DNA of 10,990 nt from Lamprobacter sp964516305. GTDB lineage: Bacteria; Pseudomonadota; Gammaproteobacteria; Chromatiales; Chromatiaceae. The translations under genes were made by a program, and so were the position numbers. This document shows positions 1 through 5,881 of this stretch, one piece after another. The stretch lies in assembly GCA_964516305.1 (NCBI GenBank), contig CAZEZH010000112.1:1-10990 (forward strand), given 5' to 3'. The notes beneath the pieces were generated by a model that saw only the letters and a program-made list of their open reading frames with translations, had not been told where the DNA came from and did not search any database. How positions within the stretch are numbered: position 1 is the stretch's first letter; the number at the start of each line of letters is the position of its first letter.

Positions 1-286
1 GCGCCTTGGCCTCCGGGTTCTGATAGACCAGCAGCTCCATGCCGGCCTCGCGGGCGGCGCGCTCGCGCAGCTCGTACATGGACTGAAACTTCCAGGTGGT
101 ATCCACGTGCAGCAGCGGGAACGGCGGCGGTGACGGATAGAAGGCCTTTCTCGCAACATGCAGCATGGCCGCGGAATCCTTGCCAACCGAGTACAGCATC
201 ACCGGCTTCTCGGCCTCGGCCGCGACCTCGCGCATGATGTGGATACTCTCCGCCTCGAGGCGCTCGAGGTGGGTTAAAGACTTCAT
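1..286 (-). CDS. cysD: sulfate adenylyltransferase subunit 2 (partial, N-terminal 95 residues)
   Basis: This is the small, ATP-pyrophosphatase-type subunit of ATP sulfurylase. With its GTPase partner CysN it makes adenosine 5'-phosphosulfate from sulfate and ATP in the cytoplasm, the first step of sulfate activation. The visible N-terminus reads MKSLTHLERLEAESIHIMRE, very close to the E. coli CysD start as I recall it. A PP-loop follows (YSVGKDSAAM, about residues 32-41), then the family segment RKAFYPSPPPFPLLHVDTTW. The ATG at 286 is supported by GGAGAG about 9-10 bases upstream. The gene is cut by the left edge; the family is about 300 residues, so roughly two thirds is missing. cysN would be expected next, outside the window. 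It lies 103 bp downstream of the SOUL gene on the same strand, so co-transcription is possible but not shown. Confidence 0.93.
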   Translation of the reverse strand, partial: MKSLTHLERLEAESIHIMREVAAEAEKPVMLYSVGKDSAAMLHVARKAFYPSPPPFPLLHVDTTWKFQSMYELRERAAREAGMELLVYQNPEAKA

Positions 287-350
287 TGGCAATCGCTCTC
301 CAACGCGAGGGTTGATCGTGACCGGGGCAAATCAGGCGCAGGGCCGATGC

Positions 351-390
351 AGCCAGCGCAGCAATCCGTCGCTGCTGCGCTGTGCTGGCT
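351..390 (-). terminator. stem-loop at the SOUL gene stop codon
   Basis: An inverted repeat pairs 351-363 (AGCCAGCGCAGCA) with 373-378 plus 384-390. A five-base bulge at 379-383 separates the two halves of the right arm, and the loop is nine bases. The last arm reaches the SOUL stop codon (390-392). There is no T tract on the minus strand, so it is not a classical intrinsic terminator. It may attenuate read-through into cysD or protect the 3' end. Pairing is read directly; function is inferred. Confidence 0.35.
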
Positions 391-1043
391 CAAGGTTGCT
401 GGGGTGAGACCTCGAACAGGACTTCATTGCGACGCAGCGGACCCGGCGTGAAGGGGTCGTTGTAGTAGGCATAGATCGGCTCGCCGCGTGGCTCGAGCCC
501 GCGTTCGGCAAGCCAGGCCTCGAGCCGTGCTTGTTGCTCGGCGATGGCCTGATCATTGGTCCTGCCACTGAAGCGCACGGCGGCGATGCGCCGCTCCGGG
601 ATCTGCTGCAGATTCACCTCGGCATTGCCCGGAGCCGGCAGATCCTCGAGCCCATACTCGGCCGGCATGATGAACTGGACCGTCCAGCTGCCATCCTCCG
701 CTGGGGTCTGGGTCACCGGTGCCGTCATCGCGATCTTCGCATCGGTGGCGACCGCGCGTTGTTGGACCGGTGCGGTCATGGCGATGCGCTCGCCGCCGCG
801 CTCCTTGGCGAAGATGTAGCGGGCGAGCGGGCCGAAACCCTGACTCAGACTCTGTTGGCGACTACCGCTCCCGCTGACCTCGGCGACGACGAGCGGTGGG
901 TAGTCGCGCAGCTCGAAATCGCCGTCTTGGGCGACGACCTGGTAGTCGGGCTTCTCGACATTTTGGATCACGTAGACGAAGACCAGCATGGCGATGATAC
1001 CGACGACCAACGCGCTGCCGAGCAGGATGATGAAGAGCTTCAT
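390..1043 (-). CDS. SOUL family heme-binding-like protein, membrane-anchored
   Basis: This 217-residue protein belongs to the SOUL/HEBP family, named for vertebrate heme-binding proteins. The bacterial members' role is not settled. Residues about 4-27 are a strongly hydrophobic segment (MKLFIILLGSALVVGIIAML...), an uncleaved anchor or signal, placing the SOUL domain (about 30-214) in the periplasm. Family marks are YIFAKERGGERIAMTAPV (76-93), a second IAMTAPV (104-110), VQFIMPAEY (122-130) and YNDPFTPGPLRRNEV (194-208). Its start lies 12 bp after the stop of the upstream propeller gene on the same strand, and I see no strong Shine-Dalgarno, so translation may be coupled. Whether this protein binds heme cannot be told from sequence. 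Confidence 0.9.
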   Translation of the reverse strand: MKLFIILLGSALVVGIIAMLVFVYVIQNVEKPDYQVVAQDGDFELRDYPPLVVAEVSGSGSRQQSLSQGFGPLARYIFAKERGGERIAMTAPVQQRAVATDAKIAMTAPVTQTPAEDGSWTVQFIMPAEYGLEDLPAPGNAEVNLQQIPERRIAAVRFSGRTNDQAIAEQQARLEAWLAERGLEPRGEPIYAYYNDPFTPGPLRRNEVLFEVSPQQP

Positions 1044-1055
1044 GGTAGCTTTGCG

Positions 1056-2126
1056 CTAGGCGGTCTTGGCGGCGTCAGCGGCGTCATCGCGACTCGGGAT
1101 CACCAAGCCGCCAACGATCAGCAGCATTAGGCCTGCGAGTGAGATCCAGTACCAGCCCTTCAGCCCCATTGGACCAAACTGATAGACCGAGCCGGCGCTC
1201 AGCATCACACCGTCGCCGAAGGGTACGATCCAGCTCACCCCATATTGCACATGGTCCGGTGGCGCCTGGATCAGTTCGGCAAAGGCCTTGGCCTCGAGGG
1301 CACCGCCTGACTCGTCGATCTCCACGCGCAAGAGGCCGTCGTCACTGCCGATCCAAAGCCGCTCGGCCTGCTTGGACTTGGCGGGCTCGAGGTAGAGCGA
1401 GAGCATGCGGCTGTTCTCGAGCCCGACCTTCAGCGGCTGCCAGGGCTGCAGCGGCGCTTCCTGCCAGTACAGGCCCTTGTCACTGCCGGCGATCAGCCGT
1501 CCGCCGTCGGTGATGACGAAGCTGAAGATGTTGATGCTGTCGGGGAGACCCTCCCGGTTGGGCTTCCAATTGAGCGGATCAGCGGCCTTGGCACTGAAGA
1601 CGCCGTCGCCGACGCTGCCGAGGTGCAGCCACAGCTCATCGCCGACTTGCTGGGTTTCGAGCCGATAGAGACTGGTGCCTTCGAGCGCCTGCAGCCATTC
1701 GCCATCGCCCTGCACGTAGAGCCCCTTGCCGGTCCCGACCAGGAGTCGGTCGCCGGCTAGGATCTCGTCTCGAACGCGCACCGGCAGCGCCGGCATGCCA
1801 GTCGGGACATTGTAGAGGCCGCCGCCGGTGCCGATCGGCCCCTTGGAGGCGTCGCCGGCAAGGTCGGCTGACAGCGCGGTGACCGGATGGCCACCGAGAT
1901 CGACATTGACGCGGGACCAGAGATCGTTAGCGTAGCGCCAGAGCTGGCCGTCCTGGGTTCCGGCCAGGATGGAGCCGTCGTCGGCGCGCGCAAGATCGGT
2001 GATATGGCTGCTGTCGGCGGGTGCGTTACGCACCAACCGCTCGCCACCGGGGATCAGCGGCCCGGCGATCAGCAGAACGAGTCCCAGCGCGGCGATGCCG
2101 ATGGCGACGGGGCGACTGGCTTTCAT
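1056..2126 (-). CDS. membrane-anchored beta-propeller-like protein, function unknown
   Basis: This protein of about 356 residues has a hydrophobic segment near each end: about 8-27 (numbering from the upstream Met) and 325-345 (GWYWISLAGLMLLIVGGLVI). The region between lacks hydrophobic segments and is probably periplasmic. It carries a spaced motif of small/hydrophobic residues, G-T/S, x-x-G-L, seen as ILAGTQDGQLW (54-64), GPIGTGGGLY (97-106), LLVGTGKGLY (129-138), LIAGSDKGLY (212-221) and LWIGSDDGLL (258-267). A weaker copy is near 166-179. This pattern resembles regulator-propeller or BNR-like blades, so a six-bladed or similar propeller is inferred. No catalytic or signalling domain is visible. 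Two Met codons open the frame (2129, 2126); GAGGA sits six bases before the second, so 2126 is preferred. A TGGTATCAA extended -10-like site lies on the minus strand at 2158-2166. Probably co-transcribed with the SOUL gene. Confidence 0.75.
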   Translation of the reverse strand: MKASRPVAIGIAALGLVLLIAGPLIPGGERLVRNAPADSSHITDLARADDGSILAGTQDGQLWRYANDLWSRVNVDLGGHPVTALSADLAGDASKGPIGTGGGLYNVPTGMPALPVRVRDEILAGDRLLVGTGKGLYVQGDGEWLQALEGTSLYRLETQQVGDELWLHLGSVGDGVFSAKAADPLNWKPNREGLPDSINIFSFVITDGGRLIAGSDKGLYWQEAPLQPWQPLKVGLENSRMLSLYLEPAKSKQAERLWIGSDDGLLRVEIDESGGALEAKAFAELIQAPPDHVQYGVSWIVPFGDGVMLSAGSVYQFGPMGLKGWYWISLAGLMLLIVGGLVIPSRDDAADAAKTA

Positions 2127-2206
2127 CATGATTCCTCGTGTCTCGTTGTTTGAGCGATTGATACCAAGACCTTGCCTGCTCGACTGGCGTCCTAGGGCTC
2201 AGGCTG

Positions 2207-2218
2207 GCTAACCTTAGC
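2207..2218. promoter_or_regulatory. small palindrome in the propeller/gltX divergent region
   Basis: GCTAACCTTAGC has two perfect five-base arms (GCTAA and TTAGC) around CC, roughly midway between the two divergent starts. It could be an operator, but a palindrome this short also arises by chance. No match to a known regulator site is claimed. Confidence 0.15.
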
Positions 2219-2271
2219 AAGTAAAGATCGGCGCGCCGCCAAGCAAGTAGAAAACTCAGGGGCGGTGCCTC

Positions 2272-2280
2272 TGCTATCAT
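2272..2280 (+). promoter_or_regulatory. candidate extended -10 promoter for gltX
   Basis: TGCTATCAT matches an extended sigma-70 -10 (TGn plus TATAAT with one mismatch). No good -35 is seen 16-18 bases upstream, which is tolerated for extended -10 promoters. A start near 2287 would give a leader of about 34 bases before the gltX ATG. Inferred from sequence only. Confidence 0.4.
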
Positions 2281-2320
2281 CGCCGCCCTTGGCTTGTTGA
2301 ACCGACCCGAGAGCAGCGTG

Positions 2321-3736
2321 ATGACCGTTCGTACCCGATTTGCCCCTTCTCCGACTGGCTACTTGCATGTGGGCGGGGCCCGCACTGCGCTGTTCAGCTA
2401 TCTGTTCGCGCGCCGACATGGCGGGCAGTTCGTGCTCAGGATCGAGGATACCGATCTCGAGCGCTCAACGGCGGAGTCGGTGAACGCCATCATGGAGGGG
2501 ATGACCTGGCTTGGCCTCGACTACGACGAGGGGCCATTCTTCCAGACCGAGCGCTTCGAGCGCTACCAGAATGTCATCGATGAGCTGCTCGACAAGGGGC
2601 TTGCCTACCGCTGCGATTGTCCAAAGGACCGACTGGAGCGTCTTCGTGATACCCAGATGGCGGCGAAGGTGAAGCCGCGCTACGACGGTCACTGCCGCGG
2701 TCGTCAGATCGACCCGGAGCAGCCGCACGTGGTGCGCTTCAAGAATCCGGTCGATGGCGCCGTGATCGTCGACGATCTGATCCGCGGCCGGGTGCCCTTT
2801 GCCAACAGCGAACTCGACGATCTGATCATCCGCCGCAGTGATGGTTCGCCGACCTATAACCTGACCGTGGTCGTCGACGATGCTGAGATGGAGATCAGTC
2901 ATGTCATCCGCGGCGATGATCATCTGAACAACACCCCGCGCCAGATCAATATCCTCAAGGCGCTGGGCCACGAGCCGCCCAAGTACGCGCATGTGCCGAT
3001 GATCCTCGGCCCGGACGGTAAGCGGTTGTCCAAACGCCACGGCGCCGTCAGCGTGGTGGCCTATCGAGATAAGGGTTATCTGCCGGAGGCACTGCTGAAC
3101 TATCTGATCCGCCTTGGGTGGTCGCATGGAGACCAGGAGGTCTTTTCACTCGATGAGATGATCTCGCTGTTCGACATCGCGGATGTCAACACCGCGGCCT
3201 CGGCCTTCAATGTCGACAAGCTCGACTGGCTCAACCAGCACTACATCCAGCACGCTGATCCGCTGCGGATCGCACGGCTACTGAGTCCGCACATGGGTGA
3301 GCTTGGGATCGATCCCTCCCAAGGCCCTGACCTGGTGCAGGTGGTGGAGGCGCAGGCTGCGCGTGCCAAGACCCTGACCGAGCTGGCCAGTATCAGTGCC
3401 TTCTGCTACCAAGATTTCGAAGACTACGATGAGACTGCGGCCAAGAAGCACTTAAGACCGGTTGCGCGGCCAGCGCTCGACAGGCTGCGCGCAGAGCTGG
3501 ATATGCTGGCGCTGGACGATTGGGAGCCGGAGACGCTTCACCGCGTGGTCGAGCGTGTCTCTGAGGAGCTTGAGCTGAACATGGGGAAGGTCGCGCAGCC
3601 GCTGCGCGTCGCGATCGTCGGCCGGGCGGCTTCGCCGGGGATCGATATCACCCTGCAGCTGGTCGGCAAGCCGGCGACCTTGCGCCGCATCGACCGCGCG
3701 TTGGCTTTTATTGATGCGCGTGCGGCGAACGCCTGA
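2321..3736 (+). CDS. gltX: glutamate--tRNA ligase (GluRS)
   Basis: Charges tRNA-Glu with glutamate using ATP in the cytoplasm. The product is used in translation and, in organisms with the C5 route, in tetrapyrrole synthesis. It is 471 residues, the usual bacterial length. The HIGH-class signature is in RFAPSPTGYLHVGGARTALF (6-25), and the KMSKS-class signature is KRLSKRHGA (234-242). The zinc-binding insert shows C98-x-C100 and Y121...C125. The position equal to E. coli His127 is Gly here, with a His at 124. The C-terminal helical anticodon-binding region (about 330-471) is complete. ATG 2321 is preferred because GAGAG lies seven bases upstream and the protein then begins MTVRTRFAPSPTG; the TTG at 2294 is less likely. 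It stands alone on this strand. Confidence 0.97.
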   Translation: MTVRTRFAPSPTGYLHVGGARTALFSYLFARRHGGQFVLRIEDTDLERSTAESVNAIMEGMTWLGLDYDEGPFFQTERFERYQNVIDELLDKGLAYRCDCPKDRLERLRDTQMAAKVKPRYDGHCRGRQIDPEQPHVVRFKNPVDGAVIVDDLIRGRVPFANSELDDLIIRRSDGSPTYNLTVVVDDAEMEISHVIRGDDHLNNTPRQINILKALGHEPPKYAHVPMILGPDGKRLSKRHGAVSVVAYRDKGYLPEALLNYLIRLGWSHGDQEVFSLDEMISLFDIADVNTAASAFNVDKLDWLNQHYIQHADPLRIARLLSPHMGELGIDPSQGPDLVQVVEAQAARAKTLTELASISAFCYQDFEDYDETAAKKHLRPVARPALDRLRAELDMLALDDWEPETLHRVVERVSEELELNMGKVAQPLRVAIVGRAASPGIDITLQLVGKPATLRRIDRALAFIDARAANA

Positions 3737-3769
3737 GCCTGCGGTTGGCCACCTGCTCGCCCGCCTTCT

Positions 3770-3815
3770 GCGTCGCGTCGCCGGTCACATAGCACGGCTA
3801 TGCTCCCGACGACGC
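3770..3815. repeat. intergenic hairpin with CATAGC-acg-GCTATG core
   Basis: In the 172-bp gap between the gltX and mepK-like 3' ends, a perfect inner stem CATAGC (3788-3793) / GCTATG (3797-3802) with a three-base loop sits inside outer arms GCGTCG (3770-3775) / CGACGC (3810-3815). It lies between convergent genes, as REP-like elements and bidirectional terminators often do. No run of T follows. The dispersed-repeat status is my suspicion; only one copy is visible in the window. Confidence 0.4.
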
Positions 3816-3908
3816 CCCTTTAAGGTGAACGATCATCCTGCGCAATTCGGTACGAGCGTTTCCGGCAATAGCCTTAGCGCTTAGGTCCGGCTCGATGCTG
3901 GCTGCTGG

Positions 3909-4436
3909 TCAGGCTCCCCACTGCCTGACATTGCCGGTGTCGAGGTGGACGAAGTTGGAGCGCGAGTAATAGCCGACACCTCCCCTGGCCAGTCTCAGCG
4001 CTGCGTCACGGATGCTGCGTGTTGGCATATCGTCGAGGCGGATATCGATGGCCTTGCCGCTCATATGCAAGCTGCGCTTGGCGACTCCGCTTGAGGTTCT
4101 GCTCAGCATCGCATTGGTCTTCGGCGATCGGTAGCCGCTAACAATCTCGAACACGGCGTCGTCGTGACCAAGCGACTGTTTGATGTCGAAGAGAAGGTCG
4201 AACAGCTTCGGGTCGATTGCGGTGACATCCCCGGTGCGGAAATCCCGCAGAAAGTGGTCGAGACGGGCTAGCGAGCTGCGCTGATAGTGCTCGCCCTTGC
4301 GGTAGGTCAGTGTCAGGCGTTCGTCGGTATGGAGATGATGGAAGGAGAGGACGCGAGGCTTGTTCAGGTTGCGGCGGGCAACGGCGGATGTTGATGCGAC
4401 AGCCAAGGCTGCGCCGAGGAAGATTCGTCGGTTCAC
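3909..4436 (-). CDS. MepK/YcbK-like murein DD-endopeptidase family protein (DUF882, peptidase M15-like)
   Basis: This 175-residue protein resembles E. coli MepK (YcbK), a periplasmic zinc metallo-endopeptidase that cuts peptidoglycan cross-links. It opens with a twin-arginine-type signal (MNRRIFLGAALAVASTSAVA, likely cleaved near residue 20), so Tat export after folding is inferred. The fold's marks are SFHHLHTDE (31-39), EIVSGYRSPKTNAML (97-111), SLHMSGKAIDIRL (122-134) and NFVHLDTGNVRQW (161-173). Expected zinc ligands H124, D131 and H164 are present. The start codon is GTG at 4436, decided by AGGGGGA six bases upstream. It diverges from the lytic transglycosylase at 4684, which fits a shared role in cell-wall remodelling. 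The exact bond cut is by homology only. Confidence 0.9.
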   Translation of the reverse strand: MNRRIFLGAALAVASTSAVARRNLNKPRVLSFHHLHTDERLTLTYRKGEHYQRSSLARLDHFLRDFRTGDVTAIDPKLFDLLFDIKQSLGHDDAVFEIVSGYRSPKTNAMLSRTSSGVAKRSLHMSGKAIDIRLDDMPTRSIRDAALRLARGGVGYYSRSNFVHLDTGNVRQWGA

Positions 4437-4478
4437 TAGTGGTCCCCCTAGAAGACGATCATGTTGTTGTGCGGCTTG

Positions 4479-4506
4479 AGTATAGGCCGTGACTTGACAA
4501 AAGCAA
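4479..4506 (-). promoter_or_regulatory. candidate sigma-70 promoter for the mepK-like gene
   Basis: On the minus strand, TATACT (4479-4484) is a good -10 and TTGCTT (4501-4506) a partial -35, with a 16-base spacer. Transcription would start near 4472, leaving a leader of about 36 bases. The -35 lies inside the inverted repeat at 4498-4516. Confidence 0.45.
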
Positions 4507-4524
4507 TAGGCTTTTGGTGATTAT
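4494..4524 (+). promoter_or_regulatory. candidate promoter toward the lytic transglycosylase
   Basis: TTGACA (4494-4499) is a perfect consensus -35 on the plus strand. The best -10 is GATTAT (4519-4524), four of six matches, with a long 19-base spacer. That spacing is poor for a strong constitutive promoter, so activation or a different start is possible. The leader to 4684 would be about 150 bases. Confidence 0.3.
4498..4516. promoter_or_regulatory. inverted repeat CAAAAGC-aatag-GCTTTTG, possible operator
   Basis: Two perfect seven-base arms flank a five-base centre. The repeat covers the -35 of the candidate minus-strand promoter and the -35/spacer of the candidate plus-strand promoter. 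A dimeric regulator bound here could control both divergent cell-wall hydrolase genes. The symmetry is observed; the role is inferred. Confidence 0.35.
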
Positions 4525-4598
4525 GTGACGTCAGTCGGGCATACTCTAAACTACATCAACGAAAATTGTTAAGCACCCGTTTGAACTGGGGAAATTTG

Positions 4599-4706
4599 AT
4601 GGGCGCGACAATGACTCAATTCGCTGACTCGAATCGGTTTTGTAGCTCCCGACGAGCTTTTCCACGACGGTTGGGGGAACGCGATGGTTACCGAACGCGC
4701 GGCTAG
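4599..4706 (+). other. possible upstream ORF overlapping the transglycosylase start
   Basis: A 35-codon frame starts at ATG 4599, preceded by GGGGAAA at a workable distance, and ends at TAG 4704-4706, 20 bases inside the transglycosylase gene in another frame. The encoded peptide (MGATMTQFADSNRFCSSRRA...) matches nothing I recognise. It may be a translated leader that affects initiation at 4684, or chance. Confidence 0.2.
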
Positions 4707-5472
4707 ACTGTGTGCTCAGGCAGGCGTTGTCGGTGCTTGGCGTTTGCGCTCAGCGGCTGGGCTCGGCGTCCTTGGCTTGACTGCGGCACTGACGTCGGCC
4801 CCTCTGAGTGCGGACGTGTTCAAGTATGTCGACAAACAGGGCAACGTCTTTTTTTCGGATGAGCCGCTGACCAACGCTGGCCTCAAACTCGAGTGGAAGC
4901 GCACCGCGACGCGGCTCGCGGCCCAGAACCGCGAGCAGTCGGCATCGATCCGGCGCAAGCAAGCGGAGGTCGACGCCCGCCTCGAGGCGAGACTCAAGGC
5001 CGAGGCTGCGGCTGCAGAGCTGTATCAGCAGAGGCCGGCCGAACCGGTCAGCGGCTCGATGTGGGTGCGCCGGATGCGTTATCAGCCACTGATTGAAAGT
5101 GCTGCTCGGCGCCATGGGCTGGTGCCTGAGCTGTTGCATGCGGTGATCCGCACGGAGTCAGCCTACAAGCCGAACGCGCTTTCGCATGCTGGGGCTTGTG
5201 GGCTGATGCAGTTGATGCCAGGAACGGCCGAGCGCTTTCGGGTCACCGAGATCTGGGACCCCGCCCAGAACATTGAGGGCGGGGCCACTTACCTGCGTTT
5301 CCTGCTTGATCTGTTCGATAACGATCTTCGGCTCGCTCTGGCTGGCTACAACGCGGGCGAAGGGGCGGTTAAACGCTACGGTAACCAGATCCCGCCCTAT
5401 CCAGAGACCCAGAACTACGTGCGCAAGGTGCTGCAGTTCCTGTGGGCCGAAGAGGAGTCGCGCCAGTCCTGA
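4684..5472 (+). CDS. DUF4124 and SLT-domain lytic transglycosylase
   Basis: Cleaves the MurNAc-GlcNAc bond of peptidoglycan to give 1,6-anhydro ends, in the periplasm (family inference). The 262 residues comprise an N-terminal signal (about 1-43, likely cut after LSA), a DUF4124 segment (ADVFKYVDKQGNVFFSDEP, 43-61), a charged Ala/Arg/Glu-rich probable coiled coil (about 72-118) and an SLT domain (about 132-255). SLT marks are AVIRTESAYKPNALSHAGAC (153-172) with E158 as the likely catalytic acid, GLMQLMPGTA (173-182), EGGATYLRFL (198-207) and ALAGYNAGEGAV (218-229). ATG 4684 has GGGGGAA just upstream. The short soluble form resembles the MltC/EmtA-type catalytic domain but has no lipobox, so I give no symbol. 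Divergent from the MepK-like gene. Confidence 0.92.
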   Translation: MVTERAARLCAQAGVVGAWRLRSAAGLGVLGLTAALTSAPLSADVFKYVDKQGNVFFSDEPLTNAGLKLEWKRTATRLAAQNREQSASIRRKQAEVDARLEARLKAEAAAAELYQQRPAEPVSGSMWVRRMRYQPLIESAARRHGLVPELLHAVIRTESAYKPNALSHAGACGLMQLMPGTAERFRVTEIWDPAQNIEGGATYLRFLLDLFDNDLRLALAGYNAGEGAVKRYGNQIPPYPETQNYVRKVLQFLWAEEESRQS

Positions 5473-5492
5473 GTGGTGCTTGGCGCGCTTTT
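5459..5492 (+). terminator. likely intrinsic terminator of the transglycosylase gene
   Basis: CGCGCCA (5459-5465) pairs perfectly with TGGCGCG (5481-5487) and is followed by CTTTT (5488-5492). The loop (5466-5480) contains the TGA stop of the gene, so the stem overlaps the final codons. It sits in the 19-base gap before the convergent small gene. The T run is short. Confidence 0.45.
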
Positions 5493-5710
5493 CAGTCCTC
5501 GCCGATGACGCGATTGTCCTTGGGTCTCGAGAGAAGCCGTTCGGCCTCCAATTGGTGCTTGGCGAAGATCATCCGATAATCAGCGTCATCGTCCTTGGCG
5601 CGCTCGCCACGCAGGTTGCGCACAGTAGCGCGTGCGTCCTGATAGCGTTCCTGGGTCTCGATATGGGTCAGGTGCATGTTGGGAGTGATCTTGTAGACGA
5701 AATACGGCAT
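5492..5710 (-). CDS. small hypothetical protein (MPYFVYKI-type), 72 residues
   Basis: A charged small protein with no signal or membrane segment, so probably cytoplasmic. From M1 at 5710 it reads MPYFVYKITPNMHLTHIETQ, then a helical Arg/Glu/Asp-rich stretch, IFAKHQLEAERLLSRP (48-63) and a terminal VIGED. I recall similar short proteins starting MPYFVYKI or MPYYVYKI in other gammaproteobacteria, but no function. Starts at 5725 (five more residues, MDSCP) and 5710 are both possible; neither has a convincing Shine-Dalgarno, and I chose 5710 because the family pattern begins there. It lies convergent to the transglycosylase and 171 bp downstream of the pentapeptide gene on the same strand. Confidence 0.65.
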   Translation of the reverse strand: MPYFVYKITPNMHLTHIETQERYQDARATVRNLRGERAKDDDADYRMIFAKHQLEAERLLSRPKDNRVIGED

Positions 5711-5828
5711 AGGGCAAGAGTCCATCTTGTTGGCTGACTGACCTGCGCCGGTGCGTTGGCTCGTTCAGCTCGGGTTGGTGATGAGTGGCTTCTGATTTGA
5801 CGCCAATATGGGGACGAGGTCTTGCTGA

Positions 5829-5846
5829 TCGAGCCTTCGGGCTTGG
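5829..5846 (-). terminator. short hairpin downstream of the pentapeptide gene
   Basis: A six- to seven-base stem (with G-T pairs at the base) closes on TTCG read on the plus strand, or CGAA on the minus strand. It lies about 36 bases past the stop of the pentapeptide-repeat gene. No T tract follows in either direction, so termination is uncertain. The rest of 5711-5881 shows no other feature. Confidence 0.3.
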
Positions 5847-5881
5847 TTTCCCCGAGGCCGTGCCTGGCTGAGCTGCCCCCT

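Noticed and set aside
531..1130. 199-codon plus-strand frame opposite the SOUL gene
   Set aside because: It overlaps a clear SOUL-family gene on the other strand and shows no recognisable domain.
4849..4855. Run of seven T in the transglycosylase gene as a phase-variation site
   Set aside because: The run encodes the conserved VFF of DUF4124, the frame is intact, and seven bases is short for phase variation.
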